A stretch of DNA of 64,000 nt from JAVVEG01 sp041751425 (GCA_041751425.1 JBGSXL010000004.1:124001-188000), one strand, 5' to 3'. Positions 17,150-27,194 are shown, counted from the stretch's first letter. The notes: a model not told the origin generated them from the letters alone. Made by a program: numbers and translations.

Positions 17150-18133
17150 ATGCAACCTTTTCCGGGCTTCTCTATGAAGAATGTGCTTGTACAACTGCAC
17201 GACTTTGATCTGATTACTGTTAAAGGCGTTGATAGCGCAAAATTTCTGCAGGGGCAATTGACCTGCAATCTGGAACGTGTCACCGATGCGCAAAGCATTG
17301 CTGGTGCTTATTGCAATATCAAAGGTAGGGTCATTACGGATTTCAGGTTATTCAAACGAGATGACACCTATTTCCTGCAGACCGGGCATGGTCTTGGTGC
17401 CGTTCTGAAACAAACGCTGGATAAATATATCGTCTTTTCCAAAGCCAAAACCGCAGATATCACTGGCAGCATAAGACGTTATGGTTTAATGGGCAGCGAT
17501 GCAATAAGTCGCCTGCAACACCAGTTGCCTGAGCTTGAGTCGGCCTCTGGTGCATGCACTCAGTCGGATGAGCTTGTTGCTATTTGCATACCCGGCCCTG
17601 TGCCACGCTTCGAAATTTATGAGCTCAGTCAAGACTCGCCGTCCATGAACGCATTGCTGGCAGATTTTCCCAAACATTTGCAAGAACATAATGAGGGAGT
17701 TCGCGAATGGCAACTGGCGGATATCCGTGCCTGCATCGCACATATATCCAACTCTCTGCAGGAAGCTTATACACCCCAGGTGCTCAATTATGATCTTCTT
17801 GACATGGTCGACTTTAAAAAAGGTTGCTACACCGGTCAGGAGATAGTTGCACGCATGCATTACCGCGGTGAAGCCAGAAAACGTCTTTACCACATCAAAA
17901 CCGATGGTGCTGCGGAACAGATTCTTGCATTGACATATACGCTTAATGATGTGGCCGCAACTGCCGATATCATAAGCAGTGTCAAAACCGATGCTGGTAT
18001 TTTCGAACTGCTGGCAATTTTGCCTTGTGATGTCGTTGTCGATGGTATTGCTTTGCAGATTGTCACCGGCAATAGAGCCGGACAGCACTTGCACGCATCA
18101 GTTACAAAGCCCGTACTGAGCCAGATCATGTAG
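17150..18133 (+). CDS. ygfZ: folate-binding protein YgfZ (Fe-S cluster/tRNA modification)
   Basis: 327 aa. YgfZ is a tetrahydrofolate-binding protein related to the glycine cleavage T-protein; it supports Fe-S enzymes such as MiaB and SdhB. The signature KKGCYTGQEIVARMHYRGEA with its conserved Cys is near residue 225, and the N-terminal VKGVDSAKFLQGQLTCNLE matches the GcvT-like fold. The start may be the ATG at 17150 or the ATG at 17174 (MKNVLVQLHDFD); neither has a strong Shine-Dalgarno. It diverges from sdhE across 83 bp, an association that makes functional sense because both serve succinate dehydrogenase maturation. Confidence 0.88.
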   Translation: MQPFPGFSMKNVLVQLHDFDLITVKGVDSAKFLQGQLTCNLERVTDAQSIAGAYCNIKGRVITDFRLFKRDDTYFLQTGHGLGAVLKQTLDKYIVFSKAKTADITGSIRRYGLMGSDAISRLQHQLPELESASGACTQSDELVAICIPGPVPRFEIYELSQDSPSMNALLADFPKHLQEHNEGVREWQLADIRACIAHISNSLQEAYTPQVLNYDLLDMVDFKKGCYTGQEIVARMHYRGEARKRLYHIKTDGAAEQILALTYTLNDVAATADIISSVKTDAGIFELLAILPCDVVVDGIALQIVTGNRAGQHLHASVTKPVLSQIM

Positions 18134-18161
18134 GCAATCATCAATGCGTTAGTGCAGAGTT

Positions 18162-20069
18162 TTATTGAGGCAGTGGTGGTAATGGACAATCAATGGTTGC
18201 GGCCAATGCCCGGAAAATTTCCAGTTCCACTGCTGTTGCTACCCCATCGGCGCTGATTGCTGCAGCGCAGGCTTGAAGAAATGCCGGTTTTTGTAATGCT
18301 TTCAAACTGACCAGCTCATCCAACGCCACATTGATTTTATCCATTTTTAATTCGCTTTCAGCAGGCATCTGTAGATCAGACATGCCCATGGAATCTGCAG
18401 CAGCTTTAAACACAACTGCATCATCTTTATTACGTTGACGTCCTGCGCGAATCAGGAACAGCAACAATAGCGCGCACTCCGGTGCCAATTGTTGCATCGA
18501 TTTTTGCCGCTGATGGTGCCAGGTTGAGGCTGGCTGGAATACCGCATCCAACTGATGGAGAAGCACGCGTTGCGCAACCCATTCCCAGAGACTGATTTTA
18601 CCGTCGGTCAGTATGAGTTCCAGTAAATTGCGACGGAACAACTGATATTGTGATTGACTCAGTTGCCGCAACGCGGGTTGCGAGATATTCAACAGCAGCA
18701 AACGATTCTCTGCAGAGACTGCATCGCGATGTGGCAGCAGTTTTAACAACGCTGCAAGCACTGCTGGATCTGCTTGTTTGTGCAATAATTCCATCTGCCT
18801 ATTAGCAATGGTCTCATCCCTGTCCAGCAATAGCAGGTAGATCAGCGCTCTCGCGCTAAACGGATCGTGAGCGGCATCATGCAGCTCCGGCGGCAACGCA
18901 CCCAGCAACTCCCGAGCCTGTTTCAGATCGCTGGGTTGTGGATCGCCTGCGTGAGCCAGCATAGCGTTCGCTGCAAGTATGGCTGTCATTGTACCAGCAA
19001 CAGAGTCTGCCCTTGAGGAGGTTGACTTTGATTGACTGGTACCAGCCGTGGAAGCAAAGTTTTTTTCATCGCGTGGTGGTATCGCAAAACTGCCATCCCA
19101 CCTTGGTTGAATCTTGCGGATTCGTTTTTCCAGCGGGGGATGCGTAGCAAACAAGGCATTAAAAGAGGACCTGACCCCATCGCTAAACAAGGCATGATTG
19201 ATTTCCGAGGCGCCCGGATTTTTTAGAACTGAGCCTGTGTCGCCACCAATGCGTTTCAGGGCGCCAGCAATGCCATCAGGATTGCGCGTGTACTGCACAG
19301 CCGAAGCATCTGCAAGAAACTCACGCTGCCGACTGACAGCCGCCTTGATCAAGTTACCGAAAAAAGTGCCGGCATAGCCAATGATCATCAAACCTGCCGC
19401 CAGAAAAATGATATTGCCACCGTTCTTCGAGCGTCGCGACCGACCACTTGTGCGCAAGAGATAATAACCCATCAATCCCAGCACCATGATGCCGTGCAGA
19501 ATTCCTATCAGGCGTATATTAAGACGCATGTCACCATGCAAAATGTGGCTGAACTCATGAGCAACCACGCCCTGTAGCTCATCACGTGATAAGTTTTTTA
19601 TGGCGCCACGTGTTATACCAATAACTGCATCCGCAGGCGAATAACCAGCAGCGAATGCGTTTATAGCCTCCTCCTCCAACAGGTATACCGGTGGTACTGG
19701 TGTGCCTGCGGCAATGGCCATCTCCTCAACAACGTTCAGTATGACCTGCTCATCCAGATCGCCACTCCCGGAAACTATCAACTTACCCTCCATCATCTCT
19801 GCAACGCGTGCGCCACCACCGGAGAGACTCATGATTTTGTACAAACTCCCAAAACCGACGACAGCGACAACCGCCAGGCTGATCCAGGCGAACAGGCGCC
19901 AATCGATTTGTTCCAGCAGGGAGAGTTCGGTATTTGCCTGCGTCAAGCCAAGCGTGACTATGACCAGCAAATTGGTGATCGCAATCAAACTGATAATAGC
20001 GAGCGCAAACAGGACAACCAGCTTGGTCGTATTTCGGCGTGCAATATCCTGGGAACGGAAGAAATCCAT
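18162..20069 (-). CDS. M48 family metalloprotease with long C-terminal domain
   Basis: 635 aa from the ATG at 20069. Two N-terminal membrane helices (about 18-45 and 60-85) precede an HtpX-like Ste24 protease domain: zinc motif HEFSH (in VVAHEFSHILHGDM, near residue 170) and the downstream Glu ligand in REFLADASAVQYTRN. Further helices lie around 190-235. The HtpX-like part ends near residue 320 (LFATHPPLEKRIRKIQP). The remaining ~310 residues are helical and alanine/leucine-rich with no recognised motif. Membrane M48 enzymes degrade misfolded membrane proteins. It is the downstream partner of lemA, a widespread pair. Confidence 0.85.
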   Translation of the reverse strand: MDFFRSQDIARRNTTKLVVLFALAIISLIAITNLLVIVTLGLTQANTELSLLEQIDWRLFAWISLAVVAVVGFGSLYKIMSLSGGGARVAEMMEGKLIVSGSGDLDEQVILNVVEEMAIAAGTPVPPVYLLEEEAINAFAAGYSPADAVIGITRGAIKNLSRDELQGVVAHEFSHILHGDMRLNIRLIGILHGIMVLGLMGYYLLRTSGRSRRSKNGGNIIFLAAGLMIIGYAGTFFGNLIKAAVSRQREFLADASAVQYTRNPDGIAGALKRIGGDTGSVLKNPGASEINHALFSDGVRSSFNALFATHPPLEKRIRKIQPRWDGSFAIPPRDEKNFASTAGTSQSKSTSSRADSVAGTMTAILAANAMLAHAGDPQPSDLKQARELLGALPPELHDAAHDPFSARALIYLLLLDRDETIANRQMELLHKQADPAVLAALLKLLPHRDAVSAENRLLLLNISQPALRQLSQSQYQLFRRNLLELILTDGKISLWEWVAQRVLLHQLDAVFQPASTWHHQRQKSMQQLAPECALLLLFLIRAGRQRNKDDAVVFKAAADSMGMSDLQMPAESELKMDKINVALDELVSLKALQKPAFLQACAAAISADGVATAVELEIFRALAATIDCPLPPLPQ

Positions 20070-20103
20070 AGTCACATGTTGCTCTTATTAGAGCATCTGG
20101 CGA

Positions 20104-20153
20104 ACGCCGTGATCAATTGCGTAAAATCTTAAATACGAAATGAATCACGGCGT
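20104..20153 (-). other. 10-bp perfect inverted repeat between lemA and the M48 protease gene
   Basis: ACGCCGTGAT at 20104-20113 pairs perfectly with ATCACGGCGT at 20144-20153 around a 30-nt A/T-rich loop. It lies in the 99-bp lemA-protease gap and has no T tract, so an mRNA-stability or translational element is more likely than a terminator. Confidence 0.5.
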
Positions 20154-20168
20154 ATCGGGTGTAGCGGA

Positions 20169-20765
20169 TCAAAAGGATACTTTCGGTGCGGCCTGAATCT
20201 GTGCACTGTCTTCAAATTGCAACAGGCTTGCATCCTCACCATGGCCGAACATGCCAGCAAATATTACCGGCGGGAATGATTGCTTGTAGGTGTTATAGGC
20301 CATTACCTGATCATTGAATGCCTGTCGGGCGAATGCCACCTTGTTCTCCGTACTGGTGAGCTCTTCACTGAGTTGCATCATATTCTGATTGGCTTTCAGA
20401 TCCGGGTACGCTTCCATTACCACATTGAACCGACTCAAGGCTGAAGTCAGAGCACCTTCCTGACCAACCAGTTGCTGCATGGCGGCAGCATTGCCCGGGT
20501 TAGCAGCTGCAGCAGCGAGGCCATTGGCGGCGGCATTACGCGCGGAAATCACAGACTCCAGCGTCTCCCGCTCGTGCGCCATATAGGCTTTGGCGGTTTC
20601 CACCAAGTTAGGAATGAGATCGTAACGGCGCTTGAGTTGCACTTCTATTTGCGCGAAGGCATTCTGAAAGCGGTTACGCAGCGCAACCAGCTGGTTATAA
20701 ATACCAATGGCGTATAGAGCTATACCGACGACCAGCGCCAGCAGAATAATAGTCGAGATTTCCAT
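20169..20765 (-). CDS. lemA: LemA family protein
   Basis: 198 aa. The N-terminus is a membrane anchor (STIILLALVVGIALYAIGIYN), followed by the conserved LemA stretch YNQLVALRNRFQNAFAQIEV and KRRYDLIPNLVETAKAYM, then a long coiled helical domain with ISARNAA and YPDLKANQNMMQLSEEL. The function of LemA proteins is not established; they are commonly encoded next to M48 proteases or TPM-domain proteins. It starts at an ATG at 20765 and is followed by the M48 protease gene on the same strand. Confidence 0.88.
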   Translation of the reverse strand: MEISTIILLALVVGIALYAIGIYNQLVALRNRFQNAFAQIEVQLKRRYDLIPNLVETAKAYMAHERETLESVISARNAAANGLAAAAANPGNAAAMQQLVGQEGALTSALSRFNVVMEAYPDLKANQNMMQLSEELTSTENKVAFARQAFNDQVMAYNTYKQSFPPVIFAGMFGHGEDASLLQFEDSAQIQAAPKVSF

Positions 20766-20839
20766 GGCCGTGCCTCGCTGTCAGTGATGTTGGCTGCGAA
20801 ATTAACGCGTCCTGCCAAGATTGTCCAGCAGGAATACTA

Positions 20840-20862
20840 AGCCATCCTATTACAGGATGGCT
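20840..20862 (-). terminator. hairpin downstream of the RND permease gene
   Basis: A perfect 9-bp stem (20840-20848 with 20854-20862) and 5-nt loop lies 8 bp past the permease stop codon. The following bases on the minus strand (TTAGTATT) are only moderately T-rich, so it is a weak intrinsic terminator at best. Confidence 0.5.
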
Positions 20863-20869
20863 GTTGGCA

Positions 20870-23800
20870 TTAAGTATCTTCCCGGCGCTGGTTCACTGTG
20901 GAGGAATGGCCACCCGCAGCGGGTGCTTTGGTGGTGGCCGCATATTTGTTCTGCAGCTTGGCAAGCAGCAGAGATACGGTCTCTGGTGAACCTGTATTTC
21001 TGGCGATCAAGTTGTAGACAACAGGAACCACAAATAAGGTCATCAGCGTCGTCATCAGTACACCTGAGAAAATCACGGTGCCTAGCAGTATGCGACTTTC
21101 CGAACCCGCTCCTGTGGCCATGATCAATGGTATAGAGCCCATGATGGTTGAGAACGCTGTCATCAATACCGGGCGCAGTCGCAGGTCACAGGCTTCTATC
21201 AGAGCCTCGGAGAATTCCAGGCCGTTATCGCGCAGTTGATTGGCAAACTCCACAATGAGGATTCCGTTCTTGCTGGCGATGCCGACCAAAATAATCAGCC
21301 CAATATTGCTGTAGATATTCAGCGTGCCATCAGTGAGCAGCAGTCCCAACAATGCGCCAAAAATCGCCAGCGGAACTGTCGTCATGATAACCAGCGGATG
21401 CACAAAACTTTCAAACTGTGCCGCAAGCACCAGGAAAACTACAAGCAGGGCCATGGCGAATATCAAAGCCAAGCCGCCACTGGCGTCTTTCAATTCCAGT
21501 GATTCACCTTTGTATGCAATCTGCGCATACTCCGGCAATTCTTCCCGCACCACGTCTTCCAGAAATGTCAGTGCTGAATCCAGATTAACTCCTGGCATCA
21601 GCCCCGCACTGATAGTAATCGCGCGAATACGGTTATAGCGATTTAAAGAACTGGGGCCAGCTGTATTTCTTATGGTGACTACGTTGGCCAGTGGAATCAA
21701 TTGACCGGTAGTTTCTGAACGCACATAAATATTCGTTAAATCATCCGGTGAACCGCGCTGAAATTCTTCAGCCTGCAGAATCACATCGTACTCTTCACCA
21801 TTGTTGGCGAAGGTTGTGACGCGACTTTCATTCATCATTGCCTGTAGAGTTCGGCCAATCGCCTGAATGGAGACTCCCAGATCAGAAGCGCGAACTTTGT
21901 CTACTGTCACCGTGAGTGTAGGTTTGGTTTCCAGATAATCCGATTGTGGTCTTGTAAACATACCGCTGGCTTCAGCACGCGCGATGACGATATCGCGCCA
22001 TTGTGCCAACTCCTCATAACTGCGACCACCCAGCACAAATTGCACGGGTTGACCACCACCGCCGCGAACCAGCCCAGAGCGCATGAACATATTCACTTGC
22101 AACGCCGGCAGATTAGCCCACTTCGCACCTAGTTCACGCATGATCTGCTGCGTGGAAGTAGTTCTATCCTCCCACGGTGGCAGGGAAACGATAACCATGC
22201 CATTGTTGACACTATTACCACCCCCGAAACCTGGCACCATAGTGATGACGCTGTCAATTTCACCCGTTTCGAGATAAGGCAGCACGCTTTCCTGTAACAG
22301 ATTCACTTGCTCATTCATGAAGTCAAGACTGGCACCTTCGGGCCCGCCGATCCGCACCATGAATACACCTTGATCCTCTGAAGGTGCAAATGCTGAAGGT
22401 ATATTCTGCAACAGAAAATAAATACCGCCGCCAATCAGCAATAGCGATGCGGCGACTGCCACACTATGCTGCAGGCACTTAGCCAGCGTATTGTGGTAGC
22501 CGCGTTGCAACCAACGGAAAATCAAATCCACATGGTGTGTCAACCAGCTTTGGTGAGCTTCCGGAGTCAATAATTTGGAACACATCATAGGCGTCAGCGA
22601 TAACGCCAGGACCGTTGAGAATATTACGGCACCGCCTACAGTAACAGCCAACTCGTAGAACAGAATTCCCATATTCCCATCCATGAACACCACGGGAACG
22701 AAAACGGCAATCAAGACGGCTGTGGTAGCAATAACAGCGAATGCCACCTGGCGCGATCCATTGTATGCAGCCAACAGAGGCGGCTCGCCTTCTTCCACGC
22801 GACGCTGTATATTTTCCAACACCACGATGGAATCATCCACAATCAATCCGACACACAACACCAGCGCCAATAAGGTGATCAGATTAATGGAAAGGCCGAA
22901 CAAGGCGAGCACCATGAATGCTGCCAAAAGGCACACAGGAATTGTCACCACAGGAATCAGCATAACTCTTACTGAACCCAGGAACATGTAAATAACCAGG
23001 CTGACCAGCGCCATCGTCAGGAAAATGGTTGTGTATACAGAGGAAATAGCGTTCTCGATAAATGCCGCATCACTTGATGAAGCAACCAGTTGCATATGTG
23101 CTGGCAGAGATGCGCTGATGCGATCGGCCAATGCTGTGGTTGCACGCAGCACGGCCAGACTATTAGCCGTGGATTGTTTGACGATGCCAATACCTACCGC
23201 CTCAATCCCGTTACCCTTATAGATAGCACGATCACTCGCTGACCCCAGCTCAACTCTCGCTACTTCGCCCAGGGTTACCATGTGGCCGTCTGCGCCGCGT
23301 GCGATTACCAGACGGGAAAAATCCTCTGCCGTCTGGAAAGCTCTTTCCACGCGAACGGTAAACTCGATATTGGTTGAATCAATGCGACCTGCCGGCAGCT
23401 CAACATTCTGCCTGCGTAATGCGGAATCTACATCGGTGACGGTCAGACCACGTGCTGTCAATGCTACCCTGTCCAGCCAGACACGCATGGCATAGCCGCC
23501 ATTACCGCGAGTCTGCACATTGGCCACGCCATCAATAACCGCGAACTGGTCGATGATAAAACGATTGGCATAATCATTGAGTTCGAGATAAGTCATCTCG
23601 CTGCTGACCAAATTGAAATTCTGGATCGGTCGGCCATCGTTATCGGCCTTAGCTATCTGCGGCGGGTCAACACCGTCGGGAAGTGCCCGGACGACGCGTG
23701 AGATCTTGTCGCGAATATCATTAGCGGCTTCATCAATATCACGACCAACTTCGAACTCTACGGATACCCGGGAATTGCCATCACTGCTGGAAGAGTTGAT

Positions 23801-24037
23801 GGAGGTGACACCATCAATGCCGTTGATCTGGTCTTCAATAATCTGGGTGATCTGAGTTTCGACAATCTCAGCTGATGCACCCGGATAACTGGTGCTTACA
23901 GACACCACCGGCGGGCTGGTGTCCGGATACTCCCGCAAGGGCAATTCCATGAATGAGAGAATGCCAAAGGTTATCAACACCAGACTGATTACCGTAGCAA
24001 ACACCGGACGCTTTACTGAAACATCGGATAAAATCAT
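20870..24037 (-). CDS. RND efflux transporter permease (HAE1/AcrB family)
   Basis: 1055 aa, normal for the family. Proton-driven inner-membrane trimer exporting drugs or other amphiphiles. The N-terminus MILSDVSVKRPVFATVISLVLITFG is characteristic. Two pore-domain halves alternate with two six-helix bundles. The proton-relay aspartates in TM4 are present in LCVGLIVDDSIVVLENI, and the family motif GEPPLLAAYNGSRQVAFAVIATT follows. It is most like MexF/MdtB-type HAE1 pumps by eye; substrate cannot be told. The adaptor gene lies 43 bp upstream. No TolC-type outer-membrane gene or adjacent TetR regulator is present, so the pump must share an outer-membrane channel encoded elsewhere. Confidence 0.93.
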   Translation of the reverse strand: MILSDVSVKRPVFATVISLVLITFGILSFMELPLREYPDTSPPVVSVSTSYPGASAEIVETQITQIIEDQINGIDGVTSINSSSSDGNSRVSVEFEVGRDIDEAANDIRDKISRVVRALPDGVDPPQIAKADNDGRPIQNFNLVSSEMTYLELNDYANRFIIDQFAVIDGVANVQTRGNGGYAMRVWLDRVALTARGLTVTDVDSALRRQNVELPAGRIDSTNIEFTVRVERAFQTAEDFSRLVIARGADGHMVTLGEVARVELGSASDRAIYKGNGIEAVGIGIVKQSTANSLAVLRATTALADRISASLPAHMQLVASSSDAAFIENAISSVYTTIFLTMALVSLVIYMFLGSVRVMLIPVVTIPVCLLAAFMVLALFGLSINLITLLALVLCVGLIVDDSIVVLENIQRRVEEGEPPLLAAYNGSRQVAFAVIATTAVLIAVFVPVVFMDGNMGILFYELAVTVGGAVIFSTVLALSLTPMMCSKLLTPEAHQSWLTHHVDLIFRWLQRGYHNTLAKCLQHSVAVAASLLLIGGGIYFLLQNIPSAFAPSEDQGVFMVRIGGPEGASLDFMNEQVNLLQESVLPYLETGEIDSVITMVPGFGGGNSVNNGMVIVSLPPWEDRTTSTQQIMRELGAKWANLPALQVNMFMRSGLVRGGGGQPVQFVLGGRSYEELAQWRDIVIARAEASGMFTRPQSDYLETKPTLTVTVDKVRASDLGVSIQAIGRTLQAMMNESRVTTFANNGEEYDVILQAEEFQRGSPDDLTNIYVRSETTGQLIPLANVVTIRNTAGPSSLNRYNRIRAITISAGLMPGVNLDSALTFLEDVVREELPEYAQIAYKGESLELKDASGGLALIFAMALLVVFLVLAAQFESFVHPLVIMTTVPLAIFGALLGLLLTDGTLNIYSNIGLIILVGIASKNGILIVEFANQLRDNGLEFSEALIEACDLRLRPVLMTAFSTIMGSIPLIMATGAGSESRILLGTVIFSGVLMTTLMTLFVVPVVYNLIARNTGSPETVSLLLAKLQNKYAATTKAPAAGGHSSTVNQRREDT

Positions 24038-24080
24038 GCGCTCAATCCTAAACCATCAAAGTTGAAATCAAACCGCTGTA

Positions 24081-25244
24081 TCAGGAACGCACTGGAGTCG
24101 ATTCGTTGTTTTCGTCAGTGTCAGGTGTCGCCAGCTCAGAAACTGGTGTGTTCATTATGCGTACAGGCTGCCCCGGACGTATTTGCGCCGTGCCTTGTGT
24201 CACTACACGCTGACCAGGCACCAGTCCGGCTACAACTTCCACCAACCCAGGGCGACGACGACCCAGTTCAACCTCTATGCGCTGGGCGATATTTTCTTCA
24301 TCAACAATAAAAACGTATTGCCGCCCCTGGCTGGGCACCACCGCCTGTTCGGGAATTACCGTCGCTTCATAGGCATTCAGTGCCAGAGTGACTGTCAGCA
24401 ACATGCCCGGACGTAATTCACCCTCCGGGTTTTCAATCAACGCCCGCACAGAAACGGAACGCGTGACCGGATCAATGCGTGAACCCACCACATTGACTAT
24501 ACCTTCAAACTCCCTGTTTCTATAAACGATACTGCGCGCCTTGATGGACTGACCCACTTCAACCTGAGCCAAATATACCTCAGCGATGGAGAAATCGAGC
24601 TTTATGGTGGAAATGTCATCCAACGTGGTAATCACCGTGCTTGGTGACAAGAGACTGCCCTCACTAATATTACGCAAACCTAGAACACCTGTGAATGGTG
24701 CCCGTATCAAACGATCATCCATAGCTACCAAAACGCCATTAAGACGCGCTTCAGCTGTTTCAGCGCGCGTGCGCGCTGCATCCACGTCTGTGGCGGCAAT
24801 TAGATTCAATTCGGCCAGGTTCAGTAACCGCTCGTACTGCCGGCGAGCGTCATTGGCACTGGCCTGTGCCTCTGTTAAACGGGTAGCTTCAGCTGTGTTG
24901 GTCAGCTCAACCAGAATGTCGCCTTGTCGAGCCAGCGCACCGTCCTGAAAATGGACGCGACTCACTGTGTCCGATACTTTGGCTGTCAGGCTCAATGATT
25001 CATTTGCGGTGGCCGTGCCTGCAGACTCTATCTGGTCAGCCAGCATTTGGGTTCTGACCATCTCAACCGCTACCGCTGTTGCCTGTCCACCCATGCCACC
25101 CGACCGGCCCATGCCAGATGGACCGCCCATGGCCGAGCCTGACGAACCGGTCAATTGCTGGATCTTGTCGAATGACGCGTAGGAGATTCCGAGCACACCG
25201 ATTACAAAAAGTATCAGCACCGGATGACGTGTAATGAATCGCAA
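24081..25244 (-). CDS. RND efflux periplasmic adaptor subunit
   Basis: 387 aa. Membrane-fusion protein linking the permease to an outer-membrane channel. An N-terminal membrane anchor (VLILFVIGVLGISYASF) and a Gly/Met-rich linker (GSAMGGPSGMGRSGGMGG) precede the lipoyl half-motifs (SLTAKVSDTVSRVHFQDGALARQGDILVEL and RLIRAPFTGVLGL), an alpha-hairpin, a beta-barrel and the membrane-proximal domain. The start is a TTG at 25244: AGGAG lies 8 nt upstream and no in-frame ATG fits. The C-terminus is acidic/Asn-rich. It is transcribed with the permease. Confidence 0.9.
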   Translation of the reverse strand: MRFITRHPVLILFVIGVLGISYASFDKIQQLTGSSGSAMGGPSGMGRSGGMGGQATAVAVEMVRTQMLADQIESAGTATANESLSLTAKVSDTVSRVHFQDGALARQGDILVELTNTAEATRLTEAQASANDARRQYERLLNLAELNLIAATDVDAARTRAETAEARLNGVLVAMDDRLIRAPFTGVLGLRNISEGSLLSPSTVITTLDDISTIKLDFSIAEVYLAQVEVGQSIKARSIVYRNREFEGIVNVVGSRIDPVTRSVSVRALIENPEGELRPGMLLTVTLALNAYEATVIPEQAVVPSQGRQYVFIVDEENIAQRIEVELGRRRPGLVEVVAGLVPGQRVVTQGTAQIRPGQPVRIMNTPVSELATPDTDENNESTPVRS

Positions 25245-25508
25245 AACTTTTCTCCTAAGTCAAATAGTGACCAGATGGGTTGTTCCTGATATTGGCATGA
25301 CTACTGTAGAAACACAGTCAGCTTAGCTGTGGAGCAAGATAGCATTATCATCTGCTTCGGATCTGCAAGCGTGACAAAGTGTCACCAGTCTGTAGTTTCG
25401 CGATGAGATGATTCTTTTCTACGGCAAGAGACGCCGAACGGATTCAAACCCAGGCAACAAACGCGCTTGTTCCCAAAAAACTGTAGGTCAGTCAGCAGGG
25501 GCTGCAGG

Positions 25509-27194
25509 TCACGAACTACATGACAGCATCGAACAACCTGGTTTGCTGCGCGCCCAGTCCGGCCGTTTGGCTGCATAAGCTTCGTGGCCCGGCTGTTCTG
25601 TATAAGGTGATCTCAGTACTTCATGCAGTCTGGTAATTTCTTCAAAATCACCCTGCTCTGCCTTGTCTATTGCATTCTGCGCCAGATAATTACGCAGCAC
25701 ATAGCAGGGGTTCACTTGGTTCATACTGGCAATGCGGGCCTGCTTCAGTGCAACTGACTGTATCGATAACTGCTCCGCTGATTGCACCCCAAACTGACCA
25801 GTCTTGGCGCCCAGTAGTCGCTCTCTATAATCATGCTCCCACTGTTCGTAGTGCTTTCTTATGTCTCTATCGTCAGGAGGCAATGGAGGCTTATAAAAGG
25901 CCTCTGAGACTGTATCAATCAACCGTTCGTCTGGGTTTTCTGGATCAAAATATGCCAACTTACGGAAAAAAATGCTCATATCCGTTTCGCAGACAGTTAA
26001 TAGTCTCTCCAGTGCTTCGAACAGCGCAATATCCTTGCCAGGATTGAATTCAGGAAGACCGAGTTTAGCGGCCATCATTTGCCCCCATTCTGCCTGATAC
26101 CAATCCGCGTATTGATCCAGAATTGCTGTAAGCGCCTCTGCATTTTCGAACAAGGGCAAGATCGCATTCGCGAGTTGATACAGATTCCAACGCGCAATGG
26201 CAGGTTGCTGACCAAAACGATACCGACGCTGCTCCGCATCAGTTGTGTTTGGCGTCCAGTTCGGGTTGTAGTCATCAACCCACCCGTAGGGTCCATAGTC
26301 GATAGTTAACCCCAGGATGGACATATTGTCGGTGTTCATAACACCATGCACAAAGCCAACCCGCTGCCAGTGCACGATCATTGTGATAGTGCGACGACAG
26401 ACTTCTTCAAACCAGCGCAAATAGATTTTCTGCTGCGATTGTGAGGACAGAGATGCCAGTTTTTTGGCGGGTAATAGTTCAGGGTAATCGGCGTCAATGG
26501 TGAAATTGAGCAGGCGTTGCAAGAGTTCGTGTTCACCACGATAGGCTAACAATTGAAAATGGCCAAACCGGGTAAACGAAGGTGCCACCCGACAAACAAT
26601 GGCACCTGGCTCTGCCACAGGATGACCATCGTAAAACATATCGCGAATAACTGTGTCGCCAGTTAACGTCAAACTCAGGGCCCTGGTGGTAGGCACACCA
26701 AGATGATGCATCGCTTCGCTGCAGAGAAATTCCCGAATGGATGAGCGCAATACCGCACGACCATCAGCACCGCGTGAATAAGGTGTTGGCCCTGCGCCCT
26801 TGAGTTGCAGAGTAAAATGCTGCGCGCCAAGCCCTTCTACTTCACCCAGGTTGATTGCACGGCCATCACCCAATTGCCCGGCCCAGTGTCCGAACTGATG
26901 ACCACCATAGTTAGTTGCATATGACTCCATGCCAGGCAGGGTTTTATTCCCTGCGAAAACATCCGCAAATATTTTTTGCTTAACGATATCCGGATGCAAC
27001 TTAAGAAGCTCCATCACTTCTCTCGAACTGGCAATCAAACGCGGTTGACTTACAGGCGTTGGCACAACGCGGGAAAACAAGGCCGCTTGAACCTGTCTTT
27101 GAAAGTTGCGTGGCTCGGTGTCACCTGGCAGGCTGTCAACAAAGCGATTGTCGAACTGCAGATCAGTCAACGCCTTTGCTACAACATCAGTCAC
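25509..27194 (-). CDS. selO: protein adenylyltransferase SelO (YdiU family)
   Basis: 561 aa. SelO is a pseudokinase-fold enzyme that transfers AMP from ATP to Ser/Thr/Tyr of target proteins in redox stress. The N-terminal SYATNYGGHQFGHWAGQLGDGR, the glycine-rich LQLKGAGPTPYSRGADGRAVLRSS and the active-site segment GVMNTDNMSILGLTIDYGPYGWVDDY (metal-binding Asn and Asp) are intact. The C-terminus ends CSS, with Cys where selenocysteine stands in animal SelO, and a second Cys five residues before it. The start is a GTG at 27194, supported by GAGGAG 5 nt upstream. It stands alone between the efflux pair and the thiolase gene. Confidence 0.93.
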   Translation of the reverse strand: MTDVVAKALTDLQFDNRFVDSLPGDTEPRNFQRQVQAALFSRVVPTPVSQPRLIASSREVMELLKLHPDIVKQKIFADVFAGNKTLPGMESYATNYGGHQFGHWAGQLGDGRAINLGEVEGLGAQHFTLQLKGAGPTPYSRGADGRAVLRSSIREFLCSEAMHHLGVPTTRALSLTLTGDTVIRDMFYDGHPVAEPGAIVCRVAPSFTRFGHFQLLAYRGEHELLQRLLNFTIDADYPELLPAKKLASLSSQSQQKIYLRWFEEVCRRTITMIVHWQRVGFVHGVMNTDNMSILGLTIDYGPYGWVDDYNPNWTPNTTDAEQRRYRFGQQPAIARWNLYQLANAILPLFENAEALTAILDQYADWYQAEWGQMMAAKLGLPEFNPGKDIALFEALERLLTVCETDMSIFFRKLAYFDPENPDERLIDTVSEAFYKPPLPPDDRDIRKHYEQWEHDYRERLLGAKTGQFGVQSAEQLSIQSVALKQARIASMNQVNPCYVLRNYLAQNAIDKAEQGDFEEITRLHEVLRSPYTEQPGHEAYAAKRPDWARSKPGCSMLSCSS

